Shown here: positions 22,634 to 33,414 of the stretch, in pieces
How the letters are laid out: the number at the start of each line of letters is the position of its first letter
Numbering within the stretch: position 1 is the stretch's first letter
Assembly: GCA_003971905.1 (NCBI GenBank)
Contig: RSEE01000069.1
Span: 124,001 to 188,000, forward strand
Length of the DNA: 64,000 bases
Direction of reading: 5' to 3'
Source of the DNA: Moniliella sp. 'wahieum'
Lineage: Eukaryota; Basidiomycota; Moniliellomycetes; Moniliellales; Moniliellaceae
Translations under genes and position numbers: made by a program
The notes under the pieces: model-generated
Told to the model about the DNA's origin: nothing
Seen by the model: the letters and a program-made list of their open reading frames with translations, nothing else
Database searches by the model: none

Positions 22634-23248
22634 TCAAGAAGTAATGGCCACGATGGCGTCTAGCCTAGGTCAGCATCCCAAAGGTTTCCAGGGGCAGATC
22701 AACGTACCCACCATCACGGCTGCCGAAAGGTAAGCCTTGTAACCAGGGCATAAAGATGTGCATCAGCCAACAGGAAGAGCGATATGGGTACCGTGGAGAG
22801 CAGCACGTTGGGCTGAGTGGTGCGGGATGCAAACCGTGTGATGAGCAGCGAGGCTCAGGTACGCGGAAGCGCAGTGTCCCTGTCCCAACGCGCTGGCACA
22901 GGCAACTCCGAGCTGGAGGACACGCATCGCTGGACTGCAGCTCCAGCGCAGAGCGCCCACGTCGAGTGGGCACCCGATGGTCGACCGAAGCCGCTCGAAG
23001 GCGGCGGACAGATATGCAATGTGTGCAGTCATGTAGGGGTAAAGACCAAACGTAGGGGGACCTTTCAAGAGCGAAACAACAGCAACTAACGTCTTGAGGG
23101 TAACCCCAGTCCCAGATCATGTTCATCTTGCACAGAGGCGACGGTATGGGCGACAGGTGGGGGATGGATTGCCCAGGGGCATTCCAGGCATGTCGGGGTC
23201 CTTGGCCATGGTCATGGATGCCATCACGGCAGCATGGTCGTACTCCAT
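22634..23248 (-). CDS. Ctr-family copper transporter-like protein (frameshifted)
   Basis: The N-terminus is Met-rich (MEYDHAAVMASMTMAKDPDM then PGMP), as in Ctr extracellular copper-capturing regions. It is followed by CKMNMIWDW, which matches the sequence just before TM1 in Ctr proteins. Further on a hydrophobic stretch (NVLLSTVPISLFLL) leads to LMHIFM, an MxxxM motif as expected in Ctr TM2, then AYLSAAVMVG and GHYFL, like TM3. A 43-nt intron (22665-22707, GTACGT...CTAG) may split the last segment. Frames change several times and the middle cannot be read cleanly, so TM1 is not defined. Assigned by motif order; moderate confidence. Confidence 0.55.
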
Positions 23249-23705
23249 CGTATGAGAGTGAGATCGAGAAGCATACGAGGTGAGGGTCTAGGGTCTGAGC
23301 TACGGAGAAGGTGGTGGTGGCTGGGGAGGTCAGAGATCACAGATCCCTTCGATCTTTAGGCTCACCAATCCGTCCAATTGGGAACCTGGCAACTTTCGTG
23401 ATTTCCGGCTGCCGTTGTATTTCCTCCGAACGGTCTGACATTACAGGCCACTTTATGGTATTTGGAAACGATCAGAATCATGTCGACTTCGCCCAGCCTA
23501 TAACTACGCCTCTGCGTAATTGATCTTGCATAACGTGTTCATCCATCCAAGCGTTCATGGTATACATCATGCTCTAATCACAGCACTCTCTCTCTTTCCA
23601 ACACGACAGGCGAGATGGTCATCATGTTGCATTATCATGTCCATGCCCATGGGGAAAGCCAAGACCACGCTCGTCCCATCAAGCCATGAAGAAAGGACGG
23701 CGATT

Positions 23706-24428
23706 TCAGATGGGCAGCAAACTCATCCCTCCCCTCGCGATCAGGGATCCAGCATAGCGGAGAGTGGTGAGGCCTCCTGGGAAGTACGCGGCCAAGTAGG
23801 CCAGGAGAGCAACGACTTGGGCCGCAGCAGCAATCATAGTAGGGAGGATGTACCTTGGACCAAGGGCAAGATAGAGGTGAGACCCATGGTGCCAAAGTAG
23901 GCCAAGTAAAGGGCAGTCGGGCACGGGCACAGAGATGTTGCAAGTAGGCCACTGGTCCCGACAGGATGGCAAAGCCGAGGAAAAGAGCAGCGATCCGGCG
24001 GTAAACGCAAATGCGAATTTGTGGGGCCTGAGCGTGAGGAAAACGGGAGAAGCAAAGACGAAGCTGAAGAAGAAGCATACTGCCGAGCCAGCAATGCAGG
24101 CGAGGAAGCCCAGTAGCCTAGTGCACAGAGGATCGGATGGCAGTCAGTACCGGGGGCTCGGCAACGCAAGCGGCAGCACGTACCTTTCCCAACGCGACAG
24201 ACTCAGCATGGCTTCCTCCTCATCGGTGTGTTCGGAGCTTCGGAGGGGAACGTAGGCTGACAAGCCGGCTGCATCGCTCACACGCGCGGGCAGCGACGCA
24301 GGGTGGCTCCGAACCCGCCGCCGCCGCGGGATGGGACGCAGGCGCGGGCAGGCGCCGCTCTGGGCGCCTCGGGCCCAGCGGAAGAAGGGCCATTGGGAGA
24401 GGAAGGCGTTGGCGGTGCTGTCGGTCAT
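23706..24428 (-). CDS. SFT2: Vesicle transport protein SFT2
   Basis: SFT2 is a four-helix Golgi protein involved in endosome-to-Golgi retrograde traffic. Exon 1 (24184-24428) gives a variable cytosolic N-terminus ending EEEAMLSLSRWER. A 66-nt intron (24118-24183, GTACGT donor) precedes the core: LLGFLACIAGSAVCFFFSF, FLTLRPHKFAFAFTAGSLLF, LGFAILSGPVAYLQHL, YFGTMGL, MIAAAAQVVALLAYLAAYFP and the end SLIARGGMSLLPI. The order of the four TM segments and the conserved YFPGG are diagnostic. One more T in the T4 run (minus strand) at 23981-23984 joins TM2 to the next segment; two further frame changes lie near 23890 and 23760. It shares a 386-bp divergent promoter with PAN3. Confidence 0.9.
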
Positions 24429-24673
24429 GGCGAGCGCAGGCAGAGGCAGGCGAGGCGCGGCGAGGAGGCGTCGAGATCGCAGGACAGCGCCAGAGAGAGA
24501 GCGCGCGCCAGCCGACGCGGTGGCCGATGGGGGCGGTCATCGATCCCCACGCCGCCTGGGGCGCACGGTGAGCGTGCCCGCGAGGCACTGCACGCAGCAG
24601 GCACTGCCGCCGTGCTGGGCGGCGGAATGGAGCACGTGGGCGGAATGGGGCGCGGGAGTCGGCCCAAAATCAA

Positions 24674-24701
24674 GCGTCACGCGTCACGCGTCACGCCTCA
24701 G
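24674..24701. repeat. 7-bp tandem repeat (GCGTCAC)x3 + GCCTCAG in the SFT2-PAN3 promoter
   Basis: Three exact GCGTCAC heptads and one variant in the 386-bp region between the divergent SFT2 and PAN3 starts. They generate two ACGCGT hexamers, the core of the MluI cell-cycle box in yeasts. Confidence 0.85.
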
Positions 24702-24814
24702 GCGGGCAGCAGAGGCAGCCGGCAGAGAAACGGCCACGCCTCGCCATCCACTCCATCCCATTCATTCCCCCCCCGACGCGTTCCTGCCGCCCCGCTCCGC
24801 CCGTCCCGTCGGCC

Positions 24815-27276
24815 ATGAGCACCCGGCCCTCCGCCACCGCCCCCGTCTTCTCCCCCCGCCGCCCCGCCCCGGCCCGGCCCATCGGGCTCGCCGCTCGGCC
24901 TGGGCCCAGGCCACATGTACGTGCCTCCGCTCGCGTCGGGCGCCAGCTCCCCGCCGTTGGGCACGCCGCTTTCGAGCCATGCCCAGGCGTTCCAGCCGCC
25001 ATCCAACAACACGCCGTCGCCCCTCGGCACGTCGCTCGCTGGCCTCGCCCTCGACCCCACCCGCCCGCCTCCCCCGGCGCGTCCACTCTCTCTGCCCGCG
25101 CTGCCAAGGCCGCCGTATTCGTCCCGCGTAGCGTCGCGCCTACCCCGGCCCAGTCCAGCCCGGCCGCGACCGAGCCTCCAAATCCGCTCCCGCCCACTAG
25201 CATGAGCGCGTGCTCCGCGCTGCCCCTTTCCACCCGCAGTCGCGTCCCAGCTCCCGGCCCTCGACCCCTTCTCGCCCTCTGCCTTCCAATGGGGCCCGTG
25301 CAGGCGTCTACTTGCCTCCCGACGAAGCATGGCCATCTCCCGACTACACCGACCCAATCGGTGCGGGGCGCGGGCGTGGCCGGGACCTCCGGCTGGGTCC
25401 GTGCCAATGCCACCATACGCGCCGCAGTACACCAACTCTGTCCAGGCCAATGCGGCGAACCATGCGGCTGCTCTCACGGCGGGGGCCAGTAGGATGGGTT
25501 GCCTCCCACTTTGGCACAGCAGCAGCCGACCCTGGCACTACAGTACCAGCTCTACGCGCCTGCCGGTCCCCCCCCGTCTGCCGGTCAACGCCTCTGCCTC
25601 GTCCTCCGACACGGCAGCCAGCATTGCCGCCGCCGAGTCTTCTTCCTTCCCTCCAACTTAAGTGAGCAGCTGCGCCGGCGGCAAGAAGCCACCTGGACCG
25701 GTCCCGTCCCGCCTGCTCTGCATGGCCCTCAGCTGCCTGAGAATGTCAACAGTATCACAGTCTGTGTCCGTTGGAGCGGCTGCCTCCTGCGCTCGACTCG
25801 GCTTCCATGGCCCACCTGGGCGCTGCTGCGGCCGCAGCTTCGACGGGGCTTCCCTCTGCCTTGGCTCCACCCGAATTTGCTGCTCAGGCGCCCGTCCCAC
25901 TGGGAGGGCAGCCGTCCAGTACGTTCCGTGGCTTCCCCACTACGGGTACAAGGCGCTGTCGCAAGAGGATGGGCGGACGTATTGTCTGACGCGCATTGCG
26001 AATTTCCGGTTGGGTGCCGACGCGCACTTGGCTGCTGTCCAGCGCTGGCGCAACGCGCTCAACAATCCCCGTCGTCCTCCCCTGCCAGGGTGGTAGGCGT
26101 GTACGAGGCGTTTACCACCCATGCCTTTGGCGGTTCCAACTTAATTTTCAGCGAGTACCACGCCTGCAGTGTCACCCTCGCCCAGGCCCATCTCTCCTCC
26201 AAGCCCACCGCACTGAGCGACGTGTACCGTCCCTATGCCCAGGCAGCGTATGCACGGCAGAACTATGCCGCCAACCGGCCGCGAGCACACGTCTGTCCGA
26301 AGCAACGCTGTGGATCTACCTTGTCCAGATGGCTACCGCCCTTCGTTCTGTCCATGCTGCCGGGCTGGCCGTGCGCGCCATCACGCCGCACAAGGTACTG
26401 CTTACTGAGCCTGGCAAGGTCCGGTTTTCAGGGGGCAGTGTGCTGGATGTGTGGATCCGTTGCCCGAGTGCGCTGCCTCCTGCCCGGTGTGGGCGCCGAG
26501 CACCCGACCGAGGTGCAAGTGGAGGACCTTGTTCTTGTTGCCAAGTTGATTCTTACTCTTGCTGCTGGAGTGCTGAAGCGGTGCAGAGTGCAGCGGACAT
26601 CCCCGCTGCGCTGGCCATGTTACGTGGAAGCTATTCTGCCGAGCTGGAAGAGGTGGTGCGCTGGATGCTGCAAGGCGAAGGACGGAGCGCAACGTCGCTG
26701 GTTGTGCGTTTAGCGCCTCACTTGGCAGATACGTTGAATGTGTCGTTGGGGGCATCGGATGTGCTGCAGTCGGGACTGCAGAAAGAGGTGGAGAATGGTA
26801 GGTTGGTTCGGTTGCTGTGCAAGCTCGGGTTTATCAATGAGCGCGGCGAACTGAACCAAGACATGCGCTGGTCCGAAACTGGCGATCGGTACTTGGTCAA
26901 ACTCTTCCGCGACGCCGTCTTCCATGCCTCGACCGAGGCCGGCACCCCGCTCGTCGACTTGAGCTACATCTTGGTCAACCTCAACAAACTCGATGCCGGC
27001 TCGGAAGAACGGTTGCTTCTGACTAGTCGCGACGAGCAAACCTGCATTGTGGTGAGCTACCAGAAGTATGTCCCTGGACCCTACCACCGTTGAGCCGGGA
27101 GCTTCCACTTACGTTTTCCTTTTCCTTTTCCCTTCCCGTTTCCGTTTTATTTCCGTTTCCGTTTCCGTTTCGTTGGCTTTGTGTTCCCTTTGGCGTTTGC
27201 GTTTGTTGGGGGGGTCGTTGTTGTGCAGATCAAGCAAGCCATCGAGTCGGCGTTCCAAGAACTTTGCCATCAATAG
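24815..27276 (+). CDS. PAN3: PAN2-PAN3 deadenylase regulatory subunit PAN3 (frameshifted)
   Basis: PAN3 recruits the PAN2 nuclease to poly(A)-binding protein for mRNA deadenylation. The N-terminal half is disordered (MYVPPLASGASSPPLGTPL, AAVFVPR, a PAM2-like poly(A)-binding-protein contact). The pseudokinase follows: ALSQEDGRTYCLTRIANFRL, VGVYEAFTTHAFGGSNLIF, IYLVQMATALRSVHAAGLA and VRAITPHKVLLTEPGKVRF. The C-terminal knob has LCKLGFINERGELNQDMRW and DLSYILVNLNKLDAGSEER. A last exon (27229-27276) encodes IKQAIESAFQELCHQ after a pyrimidine-rich intron beginning near 27055-27070. At least six frame changes occur. The motif order is that of PAN3 without rearrangement. Confidence 0.9.
27125..27175. 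repeat. TTTCCG simple repeat in the PAN3 intron
   Basis: A 6-bp pyrimidine-rich repeat (CGTTTC units) fills the last PAN3 intron and may act as an extended polypyrimidine tract. Confidence 0.6.
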
Positions 27277-27864
27277 TAAACTCCGCCCGTCTTATCAACG
27301 TTCCCCGTCGCACGTCCCCTACTATCCTTTCCCGTTGCTGTCTATTCCGCTCTCTGTCTCTCCTGGGCTGCTGTATCCCTTGGAATGCGCATGGAATCGC
27401 CTTGCTCGCCGTCGACAGGACAGCTAGCGAGGTGGAACAGGAAATCCAACCAATGCACACTCCGCAAGTGACTAGTCGCTCCCTATGGCGCCAGCGGCGC
27501 ACGAGCAGGCACCGGGGGCAGCAGCAGCAGCAGCAGCAGCAGAATCGTAACTTGACTCATGTGACGGTCAGCACATATGTAGGTCGCCATGATGTAGGCG
27601 CTGAGGCTGAGCGTTGAGCCGCTGAGCTCGATAGGATTCAGCTGTCGCGGCGGATCGATCACCCTATCCCCACACAGACATTACTCGGGAGGAGGAAACG
27701 GGAGAGCAGTTAAGGCATTCATTCCAGCACGGCGATGGCTGGAGAACGAGAGATGCAGACGAGTGGTGAGGAACGAAGGCGTGACGGTTTTGGGGGGGGG
27801 AGGGGGAAGGGAGGGGGAGGGGAAAGGTGAATGAGGGACAAGAGCCCTGGGGAGCAGAAGAAAA
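27277..27864. other. Intergenic between convergent PAN3 and TIM44
   Basis: No conserved frame. It holds both 3' UTRs and a perfect (CAG)8 microsatellite at 27519-27542. Confidence 0.6.
27519..27542. repeat. (CAG)8 microsatellite
   Basis: Eight perfect CAG units, outside any recognised coding region. Confidence 0.9.
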
Positions 27865-29525
27865 TTACAAGAACGATGCTTGACGCGGCGAGCCATCTGG
27901 AAGAAAGAAAGAAAGAAAAGGTGGCGCGTTAGTCCAAGTTCGAACAAAGAGAAAACACCTCGCCCAACAAACGGGTACGCACATCGATGATCTTCCACCG
28001 CCCGTGATCTCATTGTCGAGCATGCTCTCGTCGCGAGTGAGGACCAAGGCGTACCGACACGCCTCGGCCTGGTCCTTGTTGCCAGCTTTGACCTCGCCGG
28101 TGCGGGGTCGGTAAAGTACATGAGCTCTTGCGAGGCGCAGGTGACGACCAACGGGCAGACCGCCATCAAGCATCTTGCCATTAAGATCTCAATCGAGTCG
28201 AGGTCGAGCAGACGGCCATGAGGATGTAGCCCATTGGCCAGGAACGGGTCGACAGTGGCCATGATCACATTGTACGTTGCCTCGCCACCCACTGGCGCAG
28301 AGCAAGCGCGAGCCCGCCGGTGGTAGGCATCAATAAAACTCGGGCAACACATACTCGCGCAACTCGACATTGAACCGAGCCAGGCTAAACCCAGGTTCTT
28401 GCGACCGCAGCGCCCGGACCACTTGCGCCGTCTCATTCTCCTCAAACCAGCCCCCGATCCTGTCGGTGATGGAGCGTACGCGCTCCACCGCAGGCGCTTC
28501 CGACTCGGCGTACACCTCCTTAAACTCGGACCATTTGCGGCCAATAAACGAGTCGGAAATCACATTCTTCAGCTTGCCGCCCGTCGACTCCTTCTCGGGC
28601 GCAAGCACCAGCGCTTCCCCGGCATTGGGGTTCTCGAGCACGCGCGAGGTGACGGCATAGCCAGCCAGTCGTTTTGGCTTGCCCGCCAGCCGGTCCGCTT
28701 CTTCCGCTGCCGCCGCATCGGCTTCGGCCGACTTTTGGATCATCTCCGGGCTGATGCCCATGGCCTCAGCGCGAGCGGCCAGTTCCGGGTCCACCGACGG
28801 GGTAGGGTCGGCTTCCACGTCGTGCACAGGCGGTTGACGACCAATCCGCTTCAGACGAGCGGCGCGACGGGCCGCACGGGCGCGTCGGGCATCGGCCGCC
28901 TCGGCCTGGTCTCGTACATGCGTAGTGCCGAACCACCATCGTCAAACGCCTCGGCCAACGTGGTGCTAAAGGCACGGTAGGCTTCCGTGTTGCGCACAGG
29001 GGCGGTAGTTTTGTCGGCAACGTTAGCGATGCCACGGCCGACGGCACCGAGCGCGCGCGCCAACTCGCTCTCCTCCAACTGCTTCAACGCCTCCAACGGC
29101 ATCGCCCACTTTGCCACCGGACTTTTTCAGCTGGTTCGCAGCTGCCTGAAGCTTGGGATTCTCCTTGAGACTGGCCACAATGCGCATCCGCTCGTACGCC
29201 GCCTTGGCCTGCTGCAGCGCGCGCACTGTCTTGCACCTTGCCCGCCTCGCCCTGGAGCTGGCGTACGTTGTCCTGCAGCTCCTTGTTCTTGCGCAGCTCC
29301 TCCTTCAGTGTCTCGACAAACACGGCGAACGGGGACCGGGGCGCATCGAAGACACCGGGAGGCATGGAAGGCACGAGCGGCGGCGTAGGCAGCGGGGGCC
29401 GGGGCCGGGCCACGCAGCGCCAGGGACGGGGCGGCGGCGCGGGCACGCAGCGCGGCGACATAGGCGGGGCGTGGGAGCGATCCCCGTGCCAGGAGAGGCG
29501 CAACGGCGGTTATTCTGGGCAGCAT
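27865..29525 (-). CDS. TIM44: Mitochondrial import inner membrane translocase subunit TIM44 (frameshifted)
   Basis: TIM44 tethers Hsp70 to the TIM23 channel as part of the import motor. From the ATG at 29525 a presequence (MLPRITAVAPLLARGSLP) leads to the coiled-coil region (VETLKEELRKNKELQDNVRQ, ALQQAKAAYERMR). Next come VADKTTAPVRNTEAYRAF and the C-terminal domain: DSFIGRKWSEFKEVYAESE, RIGGWFEENETAQVVRALR, FIDAYH, VGEATYNVIMATVDPFL, LDLDSIEILMA and ASQELMYFTDPRTGEVKAG. A GTGCGT intron near 27890-27990 precedes MARR and the final QASFL with TAA at 27865. One T too many in the T4 run at 28335-28338 (minus strand) truncates PEFIDAYH; other frame changes are near 29430, 29230, 29100, 28850, 28285 and 28120. 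Identity is firm. Confidence 0.9.
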
Positions 29526-30647
29526 CCTCAGCGCGTGGGGGGGGGGAAGGGGGAGGAGGAGGAGGAGAAGGAGAAGGAGAAGGAGAAAGAGGTGCGAGCA
29601 AGGAGTGGCGAGCACCCGCGAAGAAACAAACCCACAGCTCCTGCTGCCCCCCGCCCGCAAGAACCAAGAATGCCGTCATTCCGCCACCAGCGGCGTCCGC
29701 ATGCTCCGCCACCCGCGTTGCACCGAGCGCTCCCGCACGCAAGGAAGCATGTCCCCCGTCACGTGCTTGCCATCTCCGGCCTTCGATTCGGCTCGCTTTC
29801 AGCCGGACGGCCGGCCATGGTGGTCTGGCCTGCTTCGGCCCCAGCCCACTCTGCCACCAGCACATCGTCCAGCCCCTCGGACGTCTGGGGGCGCTCCGGA
29901 GAGGGCGATGCCGCACGGCAGCCGTCGCAGACTGCCATGAGGTGCGAGCCACTCCCTCCCCCGGCCAGCAGTAGAAGATGCAATTCCATCGTCCCCCCGG
30001 CCACCGGTCGATGACCGCAGCCCTTGTCATCGATCATCCCTCCCACCGCAGCACAGTAGACACCCGCTGTGGACAGTAGATACCCGCTGTGGGTGTATTC
30101 TAGGCCAGCCCAGACACCGACCTGCACTCTCCCGGGCCATGGAATGCTCTCCAGGCGATTACGCGGCCCTTCCTTGACCCCCCTGCCCTTTCTGCTGTCG
30201 GCAGGCATTCCCGGCGGTGACCAACTCGACGCTGGCTGTGGGCATGCGAGGCCTCCATGAGCATATTCATTGGCAGCCTCCTCCCCTCTCCCAACCGAAG
30301 CGACAAGGAATGGCCCCACCTGGTAGGCCCCCGGAGGCTCTATCGATCCTGGCTCGGGACTACGGCGCCTGTCGTACCTGCATCCAGAGTAATTGGCATT
30401 GAATATATGCATCCAGACGGGTGGACGGGTGACGGGTAGACGTGTGGCGTCCCCAGAAGCTGCGCCAATGCTCATCATGCCAACCGAGGGAGCCAGGCGC
30501 CTACCTCTCGGCATCTCGCTTTGTTGCGTGGTAGGCAGTCCACCACCTCTTGTCTGCCAACTGAATCCAATTGGATTCCAGTCCCAGCCGCTCGCACATC
30601 CTCGCCCCCCTACCCCCCCCCTCCCCACGTGCCGATTTTGATGGGGC
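29526..30647. other. Intergenic, no convincing gene
   Basis: A 332-codon minus-strand frame spans much of it but has no recognisable motif or protein-like composition. A short near-duplicate (ACCCGCTGTGG twice, 30059-30092) and a GACGGGT heptad pair (30424-30444) are present. Confidence 0.5.
30424..30444. repeat. 7-bp tandem repeat (GACGGGT)x2 + AGACGTG
   Basis: Two exact heptads and one diverged unit in the intergenic region upstream of TIM44. Confidence 0.65.
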
Positions 30648-31757
30648 TTATGGCCCTGCTGTAGCAAACACATAAGCAGGAGAGCTGCCTCGCCAATTGT
30701 CCGTTTCGGCCGCTGGGCTTGACGGCACGGGCTGGGCTCGACGGTGGAGGGAGCCAAAACCGACGCAGGAAGGGGAGTGCGTCGTGCCGCTCCGCGTTTC
30801 GCATCGGGTGGGGCGGGGAAGCTGAAGCGGCCTCGCCAGGAGCAAGAGCACGTGCGAGGTGCCGGTCCAGTCGCCCGCGCGGTGTTCGAGGCGGGTCCCG
30901 ATCCCTTCGGGGGGCACGCACCACCGCCCCAGGCACCTCAATCACCGCCTTGACATTGTTGGTAGCCCGAGCCTCCTGTAGCGCCGCCTGGGCCCGCGCA
31001 TGCGGATCAAAGTCCCGGTCTGGTCCGGCCCAGTACGTCGGCACCACCACGGCCCCCCCTCCGAGGGTAGGTATCATGCGCGTGCCCGTCATCCAATGGC
31101 GTGAGCGCGTCGTCCGGTCCGTGGCCCCAGCGCGCCGCCGGGGCAAACCCAATCGTCAATTTGGGCGGGGGCTTACCGGGGCCGCCGAGGGCGGCACCCA
31201 GCCCCGCACGCGCTTCCCCCCGTCGCTCTCCCCGCCCGAACGGCCGTACTACCCGGTACAGGCGAGACGGGGCGAGAGGAAGGCGGGTCGTGGCCGAGGA
31301 CTGGCGCCGTCGCGCGGTAGCAGCTGCCTTGTCCCCTGCCTTGGTTCCCTTGCGCCAGTTGGGCCGGGCCGACGCGGCCTGCGCACCGCCCGCCTTGGCA
31401 GTCAGCTTGCGACGCTTGGCACCCACCCCGTTTTCGGGCCCGGCCGAGGGGGGCTGCTGGTGCCGGATGCGGTGGGGCGGCGGCGTGCAGCAGCGAGCGG
31501 AGCTGGAGGGGCGCTTCTTCTTCTTGGAAGACTTGGGTGGGGGCGGCGGCGGCGGCGGCCCATCGTCCTCGAGCTCGTCGGCCTCTTCTGTCAGCGGGAG
31601 GGGAGGTTAGGCGTCAGGCGTCAGGTGGTCAGGTGGGGGGGGTACACACCGCTTTCCAGGTCGGGGTCAGCGCCGGCGGAGGAGGCGTGGGTGGGGCTGG
31701 CGGTGAGGGGCGAGGCGTGGGCCGAGGGCGGTGGAGGCGGAGCTTGATCTTGGCCAT
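30648..31757 (-). CDS. Uncharacterised basic, probably nuclear protein (frameshifted; 3' end uncertain)
   Basis: The product starts MAKIKLRLHRPRP at 31757. After an intron (31588-31649, 62 nt, GTGTGT donor) that splits ADPDLES from EEADELEDDGPP, it reads PKSSKKKKRPSS, KRRKLTAKAGGAQAASARP and GKPPPKLTIG. Farther on it has RVIPTLGGGAVVVPTYWAG-like sequence followed by DPHARAQAALQEARATNNVK. An acidic patch, lysine clusters and SKKKK suggest a chromatin-associated factor, but no family was recognised. The frame changes several times. The 3' end is placed at the last plausible stop and could lie nearer 30890. Confidence 0.4.
31608..31635. repeat. 7-bp tandem array inside an intron
   Basis: Four heptads TAGGCGT, CAGGCGT, CAGGTGG, TCAGGTG lie inside the 62-nt intron of the basic-protein gene, leaving little other intron sequence. 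Confidence 0.75.
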
Positions 31758-33414
31758 GGGTGGGCTGGGCGGTGGTGGGCGGGGAGGCGAAAATTTGCGC
31801 AGACCATGGAAGCGCGCAGGCGGGATCGGCGTCGGGGCGGCACGCGGCGGGCGGCGGGCGGGCTGGGTGCTGCTGGGTGCTGGCCGCGCCGGAGCGGAGG
31901 AGCCAAGTGGGCCCGTTTGCAGGCTGGGATTGGATATTGCGATCCGTACTATTAACACTGCGCATTCTGTCCCGCGCCTGCCCCCGCAGAACGTGCGGCC
32001 CAGTCGGTCCCTACCTCCACGTCTGCCGCCTGTCTGCCCGCCCCGCCGCCTCCCCACTCGCAACGCTCGTGCTGGCTGCCTTGCCCGCCCCTGGCACCGC
32101 TTATTGCCTCCCGCGGCTCGCGTATCCAATAACTCGGTGCAGCCCCCGGCCTGACAGCGTGCTCTCGCGTGCCTGCCGTGCGCGCAGAGGTTTTTGCTCA
32201 CGTCGCCTTCCCTTCCTGGTATTGTGCGCGCCCCCGTTGCGTACGCCTGCCCCACTGGCACTCTCGAATGCTCACTGTACAGGCAAAGCAAGGGCTCAAG
32301 GACTGGGTGCCACCTATACGTGGGTATGCTACCCGTTGCGCCCTTGCACCGTCTATATGAGCGTGCAGGCAGGCCTCGTTTTGGGCAACTGAATGAGAGG
32401 GGATCGGTGACCAGGTCAACCTGTCTACACGAGCAGGGACGACAAGGGAATGCGGTGGACCCATAGAGGCGTACTGGCTTGACGGGACACGTGTTGCGCC
32501 CTCTGGAGCGTATATCTGCTTGAGGACGTGTGTCTGCGCCTATCTCCTCTACAAGGCCGGGGTGCAGCCAGGCTATCCAACGCAGTGTGAATGGCGGGTG
32601 TCCTCAGCTGAAAGGGTAAGCCAGATATGGCGACACCACCGTGGTGCCGGCAGAGGCGGGCGAGGGGGAGGGGTTTTTGATAACAAAAGAAAGCTGGATG
32701 GATGATGGATGAGGTAATTGGCGCTGGAAACAGAGGCTGCAGGTAGGCAGGGCCATTTGTACCGGAGCAGAGCGGGCGGTGCGGCTGGCTGACACTGGAT
32801 TATCGCCCACCAACACAAAGGCTGGCTGGGTCTAGTGAGCACGGATGGCGGTGGAGCAGGGCGCCGTGAGCAGCGCGTTTTGTATGATGGTGAGCAACGC
32901 ACAGGAGAATGAATGGAGGGCTAAGCGCTAATACCAAAGGCGCCACGGGAGGCTATGCACGTGGCGGAGGCATGTGTGTGGTGGGGAGGCTGCGACGCGA
33001 GCGGGCGAGGCGAGCGTGAGACCAACACCACCCATTGGCCACTAACCATTGGGCGATGCGGATGGCCACGAGGGGCCACACACGGCGGCGTACCACACGC
33101 GTACGGATACTGAGTACGAGGTGTTAGCTTTCACGCGCCCTGGGCGGCTGGGCTGGGCAGGAGGGACGGTTACCGGTTACGTACGGTGTGGATTTGGATT
33201 TGTTTTTGGTTTTGATTTCCATTTCCTCGTCTCAGCCGCGCATGCGAGCGCCTCCCCCACGCGCTGTCTGTCCTGTCTGCCTGGTGGCGCCTCACTAGCT
33301 CACTGCCCTTGCCATCCATTGCTCCTCTTTTTCTCCTCCTCCTCCACCTCCCCTCCACCACCACCATCGTCTGCGCTCGGCGCACCCCCCCCCCCCACCC
33401 CCCCCCCACCCACC
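31758..33414. other. Intergenic, no gene seen
   Basis: About 1.66 kb upstream of both the basic protein (-) and the lipase (+). Open frames are GC-driven and show no motif. A heptad pair GGTTACC/GGTTACG lies at 33168-33181 and a long C-rich run just before 33415. Confidence 0.55.
33168..33181. repeat. 7-bp repeat GGTTACC/GGTTACG
   Basis: Two adjacent heptads about 240 bp upstream of the lipase start. Confidence 0.5.

Noticed and set aside
29759-30757. 332-codon minus-strand open frame
   Set aside because: No conserved motif and unusual composition. Long open frames arise by chance in this GC-rich sequence.
30719-31747. 342-codon plus-strand open frame
   Set aside because: Antisense to the basic-protein gene; it is Arg/Gly/Ala-rich, the usual shadow of Pro/Ser-rich coding.
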